From assembly GCA_964408455.1 (NCBI GenBank), contig CAYOZN010000006.1, forward strand, positions 124,001 to 188,000: a DNA stretch of 64,000 nt, in the 5' to 3' direction. Shown piece after piece: positions 52,690-61,544 of the stretch. The notes under the pieces were generated by a model that was not told the DNA's origin, did not search any database, and was given only the letters and a program-made list of their open reading frames with translations. A program made the translations under genes and the position numbers. The number at the start of each line of letters is the position of its first letter. Position 1 is the stretch's first letter. The DNA comes from CAYOZN01 sp964408455. Lineage in GTDB: Bacteria; Planctomycetota; Phycisphaerae; UBA1845; UTPLA1.

Positions 52690-52835
52690 GCAAAATTGAC
52701 GAGTCGAAAAATTTTTCCAGAATTTTTCTTCGACGGCCGCGGGACATCGTATCGAAAGCTCCATTTCGCGTCCCGGTGAGGCGCCTCACCAAAAAAACAG
52801 GCGATGCAATCCGGCGCAATCCGGGGCGCGCCGAG
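52690..52835 (+). repeat. dispersed element family D, copy 2
   Basis: Aligns to 19300-19440 read on the minus strand. Conserved words are TTTTTCCAGAATTTTTC, ATCGAAAGCTCC and CAGGCGATGCAATCCG. The frame KNFSRIFL ... KKTGDAIRRNPGRAE stays open here and is shared with the other copy. It lies in the 485-base gap between the molybdoenzyme and GspF genes, where nothing else is seen. Confidence 0.7.
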
Positions 52836-53062
52836 GCGCAACTGGGCGATAGCGGCAGTTACCGCCTGTCGCCGCAGCGACACCGCCAACTGCTCCTCTA
52901 CACATTAAGTGTGCTCAGCGTTCCGCCAGAAAGAGGGGGAATTCGTTGCCTTGACGCCCGGCCGTGCGTCAGGACCACGGGCCGACGAGTCGCCGGCCAC
53001 CGCTCGTATCGCCCTTGAGGCGAAACTCCGGGCTGCCGGGCACCGGCGCCATTTGCGGCCGA

Positions 53063-54280
53063 TCACATGACTTTAGATATCTTGAAAATCGGCAGCAGCA
53101 TCGCCAGCACCAGGCTGCCGACGACGACGCCGAGGAACATGATGATGCCCGGCTCGACCATGGCCGTCATGTTGCGGATGGCCCTGTTGAGTTCGCCTTC
53201 GCTGAAGTTGGCGATGCGGTTCATGACCACGCCGAGCCTGCCGCTCTTCTCGCCGGCGCCCAGCATCTTGATGATGGAGCGAGGGATGTGCGGGCAGTCG
53301 GCCAGGGATTCGGAGATCTGCTGGCCGCGTTCGATCCGCTCGTTCACACTGTCCCAGAGTTTCTGGTAGTAGAGGCTTCCGACGACGCCGCGCGTGAGTT
53401 GCACGCTCTCGAGCATGGAAACGCCAGCCTGGATCATGGTGCCCAGGGTGCGAAGGCTGCGGGCCAGGTATGCGCAATGAAACAGCTTGCCCACCAGCGG
53501 GATGCGGAGCCGGAACAGCTCCAGCGACCAGCGCCCGACCGGCGAACGCACGTACAGGAATAGTGCCACGCTGCCGGCAATAAAGATCGACAGGCCGTAG
53601 GGCCAGTATTCGGCGACAAAATCGGCGAACTGGAGCAGGGCCCGCGTCAGTCCGGGCAGCTCCTCCTCGCGGCCGGCATAAATCTGCGCAAATTTGGGCA
53701 GGACGTAGGACACCAGGAAGATCGTGGTGCCGATGGCAAATGTGACCATGACGGCCGGATAGGCCAGGGCGCCTTTGATCTTCTTGGTCAGTTCCCGCTG
53801 CCGCTCCAGATGCTCCGCCAGTCGCGTCAGAATGGGGGCAAGCTGTCCGGACGCCTCCGACGCGCGCACCAGACTGACATAGAGCGCAGGAAAGACGCGC
53901 GGATGTTCGGCCAGCGCTGCCGAGAATTCCCTGCCGCCCCGCACGCTTTCGATGATGCGGTCCAGGGCCTTCGCAAACCGGGGCGAGTTGCCCTCGTGGA
54001 CGCAGGCATCCAGTGCCTCGGTCAGCGACACGCCGGTTTCCACCATCACGGCGAGCTGGTTCGTGAAGTAGATCAGGTCGTCGGCCCGGTATCGATCCAT
54101 CCCGCCGATGCTGTTGTGCCGGACCGGCCCCGCAGACGCCCTGATCTTGGGCTCGACGCGGACGACGAACTTGCCCTCGCTGCGGAGGCGGCGGGCAGCC
54201 TCGTTCAGGTCGCTGGCTTCGATGTCGCCCTTGAGCAGGTTGCCTGCGTCGTCGCGGGCCTGGAATGTAAATGCAGCCAT
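53063..54280 (-). CDS. gspF: type II secretion/type IV pilus inner-membrane platform protein
   Basis: A 405-residue polytopic protein. The N-terminal domain (AAFTFQARDDAGNLLKGDIEA) and two T2SSF domains (about 70-195 and 270-395) are seen. The first repeat has FTNQLAVMVETGVSLTEAL and the second FHCAYLARSLRTLGTMIQAG. The three hydrophobic helices end at LGVVVGSLVLAMLLPIF. It forms the inner-membrane platform on which PilB/GspE and PilT act. It is the last gene of the operon, 105 bases after the PilT gene, and the gap holds a small palindrome. Confidence 0.95.
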   Translation of the reverse strand: MAAFTFQARDDAGNLLKGDIEASDLNEAARRLRSEGKFVVRVEPKIRASAGPVRHNSIGGMDRYRADDLIYFTNQLAVMVETGVSLTEALDACVHEGNSPRFAKALDRIIESVRGGREFSAALAEHPRVFPALYVSLVRASEASGQLAPILTRLAEHLERQRELTKKIKGALAYPAVMVTFAIGTTIFLVSYVLPKFAQIYAGREEELPGLTRALLQFADFVAEYWPYGLSIFIAGSVALFLYVRSPVGRWSLELFRLRIPLVGKLFHCAYLARSLRTLGTMIQAGVSMLESVQLTRGVVGSLYYQKLWDSVNERIERGQQISESLADCPHIPRSIIKMLGAGEKSGRLGVVMNRIANFSEGELNRAIRNMTAMVEPGIIMFLGVVVGSLVLAMLLPIFKISKVM

Positions 54281-54318
54281 GGCGTTGTCCCGGGGCGATC
54301 AAACGTCCTTAAGTACAT

Positions 54319-54333
54319 CCGGCATCCTGCCGG
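54319..54333. repeat. small palindrome between pilT and gspF
   Basis: CCGGCA, TCC, TGCCGG: the same arrangement (6-8 bp arms, TCC loop) as the palindrome at 37085-37103, followed by TGAGTGCCGCACTG. Confidence 0.45.
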
Positions 54334-54385
54334 TGAGTGCCGCACTGCTTCATTCATCGGCCGCGGGCCCGTGGAGCGGGTCGGG

Positions 54386-55564
54386 CTACATGGACCCGAC
54401 CGGCTCCGCGTCGGCACGAAGGCCGAGCATCTTCCGCATCCGATTGGCGTCGGTGGCCGCGGCCAGCGCCTGTTCGCCGGAAATGCGGCCGGACTGGTGC
54501 AGGTCCGCCAGCGACTGCTCGAGCGTGTGCATTCCGTCGCGGCGGCTGGTCTCCAGCATCGAGTAGATCAGGTGCGTCTCGCCGTCGCGGATGGCCCGGC
54601 GGATGGCCGACGTGGCGAACATCAGCTCCGTCGCCGGCGCCAGCGTTTCGTTCAACTGGTCCATGACAAGGACCTGGCACAGAATGGCGCGCAGCGACGC
54701 TGCTAGCTGCATGCGCACCTGCGACTGCTGCGCCGGCGGAAACACGTCGATGATGCGGGCGATCGTCTGTGCGGCGCTGGCCGTGTGCAGGGTCGTCAGG
54801 ACCAGATGCCCGGTTTCCGCCGCCGTCAGCGCTGCCGACATGGTCTCCAGATCGCGCATCTCGCCGATGAGGATCACGTCGGGCCGCTGCCGCAGCACGT
54901 GCCGCAGTGCAGAGGCAAATGTCGGCGCATCGTCGCCGACCTGACGCTGTTCGATGAGGCACTGTCCGTGGTCGAAGGCAAACTCCACGGGGTCTTCGAT
55001 GGTGATGACGTGTGCCGGGCGTCGCCGGTTCATGTGATCGATGAGGGCGGCGAGCGTCGTGCTCTTGCCCTGGCCGGTGCCGCCGGTCACGAGCACCAGT
55101 CCGGTGGGGAACTCGGCGAAGTTGAGCACCTGCGGCGGCAGGCCGAGGCTTTCAATCGGGGGAATATCGGAGGGGATGGCGCGAATGGCCGCCGCCATGC
55201 CGCCGCGCTGATAGTGCACGTTGACGCGGTATCGACCGAGGCCCTGCACGAACAGGCCCATGTCCAGATCGCGTACGGTCTGGAGGCGCTCCCGCTGCTC
55301 GATGGTCATATGAGGCATTAGTGCATGGCTGACGCATTCGGAGCTGAGCTTGTCGGAATTCAGCGGCTCCCAGCGGCCGTTGCAATATATGGTCGGCGGC
55401 GCACCGGCGACGAGCAGCAGATCGCTCGCACGTTTCGCCAGCGCCAGTTCGAGCCACGCGCGCAGGCCTGGCGCAGGTGTCTCCGGGGCGACATCTGCAT
55501 TCGCGGCGCGCGGCCGCGCCGGGCACGGGGCCGTCGCCATCGTGAAATCAGGATGCACAGACAC
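54386..55564 (-). CDS. pilT: PilT-type retraction ATPase
   Basis: A 392-residue cytoplasmic ATPase; the GTG at 55564 overlaps the end of the PilB gene by 17 bases, with an ATG at 55540 as the other option. Motifs are Walker A GGTGQGKSTT, the Asp box ITIEDPVEF, Walker B VILIGEMRD and the His box GHLVLTTLHT. The usual Walker A in this family is GPTGSGKS, so this one has an unusual GG and GQ. A further N-terminal variant region (ASDLLLVAGAPPTIYCNG) fits PilT. PilT powers pilus retraction; the final 50 residues are charged and shared with twitching ATPases. The gene is part of the operon. Confidence 0.93.
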   Translation of the reverse strand: MSVHPDFTMATAPCPARPRAANADVAPETPAPGLRAWLELALAKRASDLLLVAGAPPTIYCNGRWEPLNSDKLSSECVSHALMPHMTIEQRERLQTVRDLDMGLFVQGLGRYRVNVHYQRGGMAAAIRAIPSDIPPIESLGLPPQVLNFAEFPTGLVLVTGGTGQGKSTTLAALIDHMNRRRPAHVITIEDPVEFAFDHGQCLIEQRQVGDDAPTFASALRHVLRQRPDVILIGEMRDLETMSAALTAAETGHLVLTTLHTASAAQTIARIIDVFPPAQQSQVRMQLAASLRAILCQVLVMDQLNETLAPATELMFATSAIRRAIRDGETHLIYSMLETSRRDGMHTLEQSLADLHQSGRISGEQALAAATDANRMRKMLGLRADAEPVGSM

Positions 55565-57263
55565 GCAGCACCTCCTCCACCGTCGTCACGCCCTGGCTCA
55601 CCTTTTCCAGGCCATCGGCCAGCAGTGTCGTCATGTTGCTTTCGCGGGCCATTTTGCGAAGCTCCTGGAGCGTGATGCCGTCGGAGATCGCCTGCCGAAG
55701 CTGCTCGTTGGGATTAAACAGCTCGTACACGCCGATTCGCCCCAGGTATCCCGAGCCGTGACAACGGGTACAACCTTCGCCGTGGGCGATCTGGTCAACC
55801 GTGTTGCCGGCCCTCTCCAGCATGTGCTTCTGGCTGGGAGACGGGGCCGATTGCACTTTGCACGCCGAGCAGATCTTGCGAACCAGGCGCTGGGCAAGCA
55901 CGGCCTCGAGCGACGCGGCGATCAGATAGTCCTCGACGCCGATGTTGTTGAGCCGTGTCACGGCCGAGACCGCGTCGTTGGTGTGCAGGGTGGTGAGCAC
56001 CATGTGACCGGTCAGCGCCGCCTGAACGGCCGTTCGGGCGGTGTCCTCGTCGCGCACTTCGCCGACCATGATCACGTCCGGGTCCTGCCGCAGCAGCGAT
56101 CGCAGGACGACGGGAAAAGTGAGCCCGATGCGCTCGTTCACCTGAAACTGGTTGACCGCCTTCAGGTTGTATTCGATGGGGTCTTCCACCGTGCAGACGT
56201 TGCGCTCGGGCGAATTGATCTCGGTGAGCGCGGCGTAGAGCGTCGTGCTCTTGCCGCTGCCCGTCGGGCCGGTGACCAGCACCAGGCCGTGCGGGCGTGT
56301 GAGTATCGAGCGCAGGTCCTTGAGCATGCCGATGGAGAAGCCGAGCGTCTCGAGGTTCACCAGTGCCTTGGCATTGTCAATGATGCGGATCACGACTTTT
56401 TCGCCGTGCAGATTCGGCAGGGTGCTGACGCGGAGGTCGATGGGCCTCCCTTCCATCAGCACGTGGATGCCGCCATCCTGCGGCAGGCGCCGCTCGGCGA
56501 TGTCGAGGCCGGCCATGATCTTGATGCGGCTGACGATCGGCGCCATCATCGGGTGCGGCGGGCTCATCTTCTGGTAGAGCACGCCATCGACGCGGTTGCG
56601 CACGCGGAGCTGCGCATCGTCGGGCTCGATGTGGATGTCGCTGGCGCCTTCCTTGACGGCGGTGTAGATCAGATAGTTCACCAGCTTGATGACCGGCGAA
56701 TCGCCGGCCATGCCCTCGAGATTGGTGATGTCGTCGGCCTTGCTCTCGATCAGGGCGAAGGTGTCGGTCGAGACGTCCTCGATGATGTCGTCGATCACGA
56801 AGACATTCGCCGCCTTGACGTACTGTTCGAGGATGGCCTTGATATCGGCGGCCGACGCGGCGACGACCTGGACGGTGCTGCCGGTCATGCGGGCCACTTC
56901 TTCGAGCAGATAGACGTTGGACGGCTCGCTGAAGGCGACGGTCAGCGTGTTACGGACTTTGAACAGCGGCAGGATGAGGTGTTTTTCGAGAAACTCGCGC
57001 GGCATCATGTCGACGACTTTGACGTCGCAGAGCCGCGGCGACAGGCGGGCATATGGAATGTTGTAGGCTTCGGCGAGGGCCTCGAGCACCTGGTCGGCGG
57101 AGCACAGCCCGAGTTCGACGAGAATTTCGCCGAGCAGCTTCTTGTGACCGCGCGCGGCCTGTTCGCTGATCGCAAAGTCGATCTGCTCCTGCGTCACCAG
57201 GCCGCGGGCCATCAGGATCTGGCCGACCTGCTTCTTGCCGGTTATTGCGGTTGCCGTGCTCAT
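55548..57263 (-). CDS. pilB: GspE/PilB-type assembly ATPase
   Basis: A 571-residue protein from ATG 57263. The N-terminal domain (about 10-150) is a GSPII_E/MshEN domain (VGQILMARGLVTQEQIDFAI) that in other proteins may bind c-di-GMP. The ATPase core has Walker A GPTGSGKSTT, the Asp box CTVEDPIEYNL, Walker B VIMVGEVRDEDTA and the His box GHMVLTTLHTND. The zinc-binding tetra-Cys is present (CSAC and CTRCHGSGY). It drives pilus or pseudopilus assembly. It is 58 bases after the STAS gene and overlaps PilT. Confidence 0.95.
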   Translation of the reverse strand: MSTATAITGKKQVGQILMARGLVTQEQIDFAISEQAARGHKKLLGEILVELGLCSADQVLEALAEAYNIPYARLSPRLCDVKVVDMMPREFLEKHLILPLFKVRNTLTVAFSEPSNVYLLEEVARMTGSTVQVVAASAADIKAILEQYVKAANVFVIDDIIEDVSTDTFALIESKADDITNLEGMAGDSPVIKLVNYLIYTAVKEGASDIHIEPDDAQLRVRNRVDGVLYQKMSPPHPMMAPIVSRIKIMAGLDIAERRLPQDGGIHVLMEGRPIDLRVSTLPNLHGEKVVIRIIDNAKALVNLETLGFSIGMLKDLRSILTRPHGLVLVTGPTGSGKSTTLYAALTEINSPERNVCTVEDPIEYNLKAVNQFQVNERIGLTFPVVLRSLLRQDPDVIMVGEVRDEDTARTAVQAALTGHMVLTTLHTNDAVSAVTRLNNIGVEDYLIAASLEAVLAQRLVRKICSACKVQSAPSPSQKHMLERAGNTVDQIAHGEGCTRCHGSGYLGRIGVYELFNPNEQLRQAISDGITLQELRKMARESNMTTLLADGLEKVSQGVTTVEEVLRVCAS

Positions 57264-57321
57264 CTTGCGGTCTTGTTCCCCGGGTTTTGTGCCTGTTGCC
57301 GATGGCAGTCGCGCGCGTCGC

Positions 57322-57657
57322 TTACGAGAAGCTGGCGACGGCGGCATCGAGGTCGTCGAAACATTCGAACCGGCGCTTGAGGCGCGTGATATAGAGAATC
57401 GTGCAGATAGTGGCATCCAGATTGCACAACTTCACGCAGCCGTAGCCGTCCTCGCAGCGGTCCTGAAGGTCCAGCAGCAGCTCGAGTCCGGCGCTGTCCA
57501 GGGCCTCGACGCTGGCACAATCGATGACGATATTGCGGGAGCCATCGCCGAGGCACTGCTCGGCCCGGGCCCGCATCGCATCGACCGCTTCGCCGGCCAG
57601 GTCCTCGGTGGCGGTAATGACCGATACGTTTTCATATTTCGTCAGCTTCGCGGTCAT
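57322..57657 (-). CDS. STAS-domain anti-anti-sigma-type protein
   Basis: A 111-residue single STAS domain starting at ATG 57657 behind GAGGAA. The phosphorylation-site motif is VEALDSAGLELLLD with Ser55, as in SpoIIAA/RsbV proteins. It lies between the HD-GYP gene (8 bases upstream) and the PilB gene, so it is co-expressed with the secretion machine. In partner-switching systems the unphosphorylated form binds a kinase. No such kinase of the RsbW type is in the window; a PP2C phosphatase is encoded at 48809. Confidence 0.88.
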   Translation of the reverse strand: MTAKLTKYENVSVITATEDLAGEAVDAMRARAEQCLGDGSRNIVIDCASVEALDSAGLELLLDLQDRCEDGYGCVKLCNLDATICTILYITRLKRRFECFDDLDAAVASFS

Positions 57658-57665
57658 GAGGTTCC

Positions 57666-59474
57666 TCAGGGTTTTTCTGCCGGCAGAACGTTTGAATCGC
57701 CGGCCGCCTGTGCCGCGCGGATGGCCATGCGGGCCTTGGGATGGCCGCCGAGGACGGCGCACAGGGCGCCGATGCGGCCGATGTTGGGATCGCCGCCCGT
57801 GTTGTCGCTGGCCTCGCGGAACAGCCGATGCGGATCGAGCCGCAGGAAGGCATCGGCAAGTTCGGGATCGAACTGGTTGCCCGCGCAGCGGCGTATCTCG
57901 GAGACGGCCAGCGATACCGGCAGCGCCGCGCGATAGGTGCGATTGCTGGTCATCGCATCGAACGAATCGGCGAGACAGATGATCCGGCCGAGAATAGGGA
58001 TATCCCGCCCGGCCAGCTTGTGGGGATAACCGCGACCGTCCATGCGCTCGTGATGGTAGAGCACACCGGGCAGGAGATCGCGAATCTGGCGCACGCGGGA
58101 CAGGATGCGTTCGCCGATTTCCGGGTGCTTCTTGAGGGCGTCGAACTCCTCATTGGTGAGCTTGCCGGGCTTGGTGAGGATGGCATCGGGCACGCCGATC
58201 TTGCCGACGTCGTGCAACAGGCCCGACAAGTAGACGCGTTCGCAATCTATGGCCGGCATGCGCACGCCGCGGGCGATCGCGCGGCTGTAGAAGGCGACGC
58301 GCTCGGAGTGGCCGAAGGTGTACGGGTCCTTGGCATCGACGCTGTTCACCACCGAATGCAGCAGGCCCATCAACAGGTCCGTCAGATCGTCGTACAGGTG
58401 CTGGTTCTCCAGCGCCGCGGTGGCCCGGTCGGCAACGGCCCGCAGCAGCTGCACGTCGACCGACGTGAAGTCGCCATCATCCGTGCAGTTGATGGCAAAC
58501 AGAAAACCGACGTGGCGGTCGTCCTCGCGCATCGGCAGCGCGATCAGGTGCCGGAGCCAGCCGGTCGCCCAATTGAGCCGCGACTGGCTGGCCGCTTCGT
58601 TGATGAGCAGGTGCGGCACATCGGCGTTGAGCGATTCTCTCAGCACTTCCGTCAAACGGAGCAGGTCGTCGAGCGTTGGCGCACCGTCGCCGACCTGCAC
58701 GACGCGGCTTTCGATGGACGAACCCCCGCCGGGGGAATCGGGCAGTGTGTCGTGCTCCGGCAGGACGAATGCGATACCGGCGACGCGGGTCACTTCGCGA
58801 ATGCGATGGCCGACATTCCGCAGCATGCTGGTCGGCTTCTGCGGGATGCCCATCTGCCGGCTGATCTCGTATATCAGATGAAGTTCTTCGTAAGTGCTCT
58901 GAAGATTACTGGTGAGGTTGGAGATCTCCTGCCGGGCCGATTCCAGCTCGCGGCACTTGCCGACCGTCAGGCGGAGCGTGGCGGCGACATCTTCCGGATC
59001 GGCAACAGGCGCCGGCCAGCGCGTGCGCATCGCCTCAAAATCCAGCCCGGCCCGGGAGCACAGCCGCTGGAGGGCCTCGCCCGGGGAATCGACGGAAACG
59101 AACATGGCGACGGCCAGACCGCTCATCCGTCGGCGGATGCGGATGGGCACGCTGATCATGATCAGATCGCGGGCGCCGATGCCCTGGGCCGGCTGGCGAT
59201 CGCCGCCGGCGTCGAAGCATTCGAGGGCAAATGCGTCGAGCTCTGCACGAAAGACGTCGGTGCGGGTGAGCATCTGCCAGAACGGCGCGGCGTCTTCGTC
59301 CAGCCGGACGAGCTTGCGCTCGCCATTCCACAGTGCAAGGCAAATGCCGCGCGACCGGCACCACGCGGCGATCTCCTCGTAGTCGGCCTGGGGAATGGGC
59401 CACTCGATCAACGGCGCCGGCAGACGCCCGGCGCCGGGGCCGCACCTCAATTCAAGAATAGCACGATCCGACAT
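57666..59474 (-). CDS. HD-GYP protein with GAF-like sensor region
   Basis: A 602-residue soluble protein from ATG 59474 (a TTG at 59501 is less likely). The first 190 residues form an unknown region, and a coiled segment (ESARQEISNLTSNLQSTYEE) leads to a GAF-like domain at about 215-375. The HD-GYP domain follows (about 385-560): His421-Asp422 in LLHDVGKIGVPDAIL, HHERMDGRGYPHKLAGR, and LGRIICLADSFDAMTSNR. HD-GYP proteins hydrolyse c-di-GMP. Its neighbours, PilB with an MshEN-type domain and pilus ATPases, make c-di-GMP control of the machine plausible. It overlaps no gene but is 8 bases before STAS. Confidence 0.92.
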   Translation of the reverse strand: MSDRAILELRCGPGAGRLPAPLIEWPIPQADYEEIAAWCRSRGICLALWNGERKLVRLDEDAAPFWQMLTRTDVFRAELDAFALECFDAGGDRQPAQGIGARDLIMISVPIRIRRRMSGLAVAMFVSVDSPGEALQRLCSRAGLDFEAMRTRWPAPVADPEDVAATLRLTVGKCRELESARQEISNLTSNLQSTYEELHLIYEISRQMGIPQKPTSMLRNVGHRIREVTRVAGIAFVLPEHDTLPDSPGGGSSIESRVVQVGDGAPTLDDLLRLTEVLRESLNADVPHLLINEAASQSRLNWATGWLRHLIALPMREDDRHVGFLFAINCTDDGDFTSVDVQLLRAVADRATAALENQHLYDDLTDLLMGLLHSVVNSVDAKDPYTFGHSERVAFYSRAIARGVRMPAIDCERVYLSGLLHDVGKIGVPDAILTKPGKLTNEEFDALKKHPEIGERILSRVRQIRDLLPGVLYHHERMDGRGYPHKLAGRDIPILGRIICLADSFDAMTSNRTYRAALPVSLAVSEIRRCAGNQFDPELADAFLRLDPHRLFREASDNTGGDPNIGRIGALCAVLGGHPKARMAIRAAQAAGDSNVLPAEKP

Positions 59475-59517
59475 TCCCGTTCTCCCGATCGAGCCAGGCA
59501 AATCCGTGGCGGACGAC

Positions 59518-59916
59518 TCAGGCCGGTGAAGCGGCCGGCGTTGTCTTGAGCAGCTCTTCCACGCTCTTGAGGACTTCGCGCGGGCTGAATGGCTTGGGCA
59601 GCACGCGCTGCACGTTGGTGTTCTTCAGGTCTTCCTCACCCATGGAGAAGCCGCGCGCCGTCAGCATGATGACCGGGATGTTCGCCGTGGCGGCGTGACC
59701 GCGCAGCTTGGCGCACAGTTCGAGGCCGCTGAGAAACGGCATCTGATAATCGGTGATGACGAGATCGGGCTTCTGCTGCTGCGCCTGTTCATACCCCTCT
59801 TCGCCGTCGGCCGCCGTGATCACGTCGTAGCCGTTATTCTTCAACTTGGTGGCGACCACGTGAAGGATGTGTGCCTCATCGTCGCAGACGAGAATCTTGA
59901 ATGCGGACATGTTCAT
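59518..59916 (-). CDS. response regulator, single receiver domain
   Basis: A 132-residue CheY-like protein starting at ATG 59916 (GGGGG just upstream); an ATG at 59952 that overlaps the kinase stop as ATGA is also possible and would add 12 residues. Acidic pocket Asp12-Asp13 (VCDDE), phosphoacceptor Asp56 (ITDYQMP), Thr in MLTARG and Lys in LPKPFSP are all present. There is no output domain, so it probably acts by binding a partner. The kinase just upstream is the natural phosphodonor; the HD-GYP gene follows 43 bases later. Confidence 0.92.
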   Translation of the reverse strand: MNMSAFKILVCDDEAHILHVVATKLKNNGYDVITAADGEEGYEQAQQQKPDLVITDYQMPFLSGLELCAKLRGHAATANIPVIMLTARGFSMGEEDLKNTNVQRVLPKPFSPREVLKSVEELLKTTPAASPA

Positions 59917-59948
59917 GAGCCCCCTGTTTTCCTGAGTAACATTCATAT

Positions 59949-61544
59949 TCATGGCAGCAGCGGCAGCGTGATGGCAAACGTGCTGCCCTTGCCCACTTCG
60001 CTCCGGAGCGATATCTGACCGCCGTGCACCTGCTCGACGATCTGCTTGACCAGATTCAGGCCCAGGCCGGTGCCCTTGGCCATCTGCTTGTTCTTTTCGA
60101 CGCGGAAGAACTTCTCGAACATGTGCGGCAGGTCTTCTTCCGGTATGCCGGCGCCGGTGTCGATCACTTCGATCAGCATGTTCCGCTGCTCTTCGCGGGC
60201 CGTCATCTTCACCGTCACGTGTCCGCCGTCGGGCGTGTACTTGACGGCGTTGCTCACGAGATTCAGCACGGCCTGGTATAGCAGATCGCGATCTGCCGAC
60301 ACGCGATAGATGACCGGCGTGAGGTGCTCGGTGAACGTGATGTTCTTCTGCTCGGCGGGCGGGCGCATCACGTCGCAGGCTTCCTTGACGACGACGCTGA
60401 CGGCGATGGGCTCCTTGTTGATGCGCACCGTGCCGGCCTCGATGCGGCTGATGTTGAGCATGTTGTCGATGAGGCGTCCGAGGCGCTCGGCGGAAGTCTG
60501 GATGATGTCGTAGTATTCCTTGCGCGTCTGTTCGTCGCTGGCCTCGCCATCCACCAGCATTTCCACGTATGCACGGATGCTGGAGAGCGGCGTACGCAAT
60601 TCGTGCGAGACGTGGGCGACGAACTCGCTCTTCTTCTTCGACACCTCTTTTTCGCGCGTGATGTCTCGCAGAATGACGACGATGCCGTGGCTGGATTCTT
60701 CTCCGGAGGCGCCCTGAGTGTCCCCCGTGGGCACCAGCGTCGATCCATAGATGGAACCGCCGATGGCGTGCTCGCCGCGGCGGTCGGCGGCGCGGCGATC
60801 GGCCTCGCGGGCCTGGCGAATCATCGCGACGAGCCGCTCGTCCTTGATCACATCCTGGATGGGCTGCCGCGAGCCTTCGTCAAGCTTGAAGCCGAACAGT
60901 TCCTCCGCCGCCGGATTGGCCTGCACGATCTGATCGAAGGCGTTGGTGACCAGGACCGGATCGGGCATGGCATTCACAATGGTCACTGCGCGCTTGCGCT
61001 GCGCGTCGGCCAGCGTCATTTCCAGCACCATGCGCTCGTGATCGGCCATGAGGGCCTGGGTGCGGCGCTGAAGCGCCGCGATGTGGGTTTCGATCGATCT
61101 CCACACCGGTCGGAATTCGGGCTCGACAGAAATGGAGCTGATCGACGCCACGGTGCCGCCGTCGTGGCCTTCGTCCCGGCGAAAGAGCGCGTTCACCGCA
61201 CATCGGCGCACCACTCGCGCCAATACGAGAAGAACGCCCGAGGCGATCATCAGCAGCACGATGCCCAGGATCTGCCAGTGGGCAAGTCCATCGGGCCGCG
61301 GATACAGCGCTTCGCGACCCATCAGTAGAATGACGGCCACGCTGACCGGCAGGAGTGCCCAGCCGGTGGACAGCCGCCAGCGGACCAGCCGCTGAATGGC
61401 CGGGGCCTCGGCAAGCCGGTCGAGCAGTTGAGACGCCGCGCCGGCGGCACGCTCGTCGCGCGCCTGCTCGTCGGCGGCGCGATAGGAGGTATCCGGCGCG
61501 TCGTCGTCGGTCTGAAACCAGGGTTTTAGCTGCGCGGCATTCAC
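59949..61544 (-). CDS. sensor histidine kinase with two membrane helices and PAS domain
   Basis: A 531-residue protein. The GTG at 61544 overlaps the TPR gene stop (GTGA) and begins MNAAQLKPWF. Two membrane helices lie at about 64-84 and 92-112. A PAS domain follows (ERMVLEMTLADAQRKRAVTI, then NAMPDPVLVTNAFDQIVQAN). The HisKA His314 is in HVSHELRTPLSSIRAYVEML. HATPase boxes follow: N box AVLNLVSNAVKYTPDGGH, G1 VIDTGAGIPEEDL, F box MFEKFFRV and G2 GTGLGLNLVKQI. No large periplasmic sensor is seen, so the PAS domain or membrane region may sense the signal. It pairs with the response regulator downstream. Confidence 0.93.
   Translation of the reverse strand: MNAAQLKPWFQTDDDAPDTSYRAADEQARDERAAGAASQLLDRLAEAPAIQRLVRWRLSTGWALLPVSVAVILLMGREALYPRPDGLAHWQILGIVLLMIASGVLLVLARVVRRCAVNALFRRDEGHDGGTVASISSISVEPEFRPVWRSIETHIAALQRRTQALMADHERMVLEMTLADAQRKRAVTIVNAMPDPVLVTNAFDQIVQANPAAEELFGFKLDEGSRQPIQDVIKDERLVAMIRQAREADRRAADRRGEHAIGGSIYGSTLVPTGDTQGASGEESSHGIVVILRDITREKEVSKKKSEFVAHVSHELRTPLSSIRAYVEMLVDGEASDEQTRKEYYDIIQTSAERLGRLIDNMLNISRIEAGTVRINKEPIAVSVVVKEACDVMRPPAEQKNITFTEHLTPVIYRVSADRDLLYQAVLNLVSNAVKYTPDGGHVTVKMTAREEQRNMLIEVIDTGAGIPEEDLPHMFEKFFRVEKNKQMAKGTGLGLNLVKQIVEQVHGGQISLRSEVGKGSTFAITLPLLP

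Noticed and set aside
55350..57380. Long plus-strand open frame (676 codons) opposite PilB/PilT
   Set aside because: The minus strand encodes complete ATPases with all motifs; the opposite frame is open only because of codon bias.
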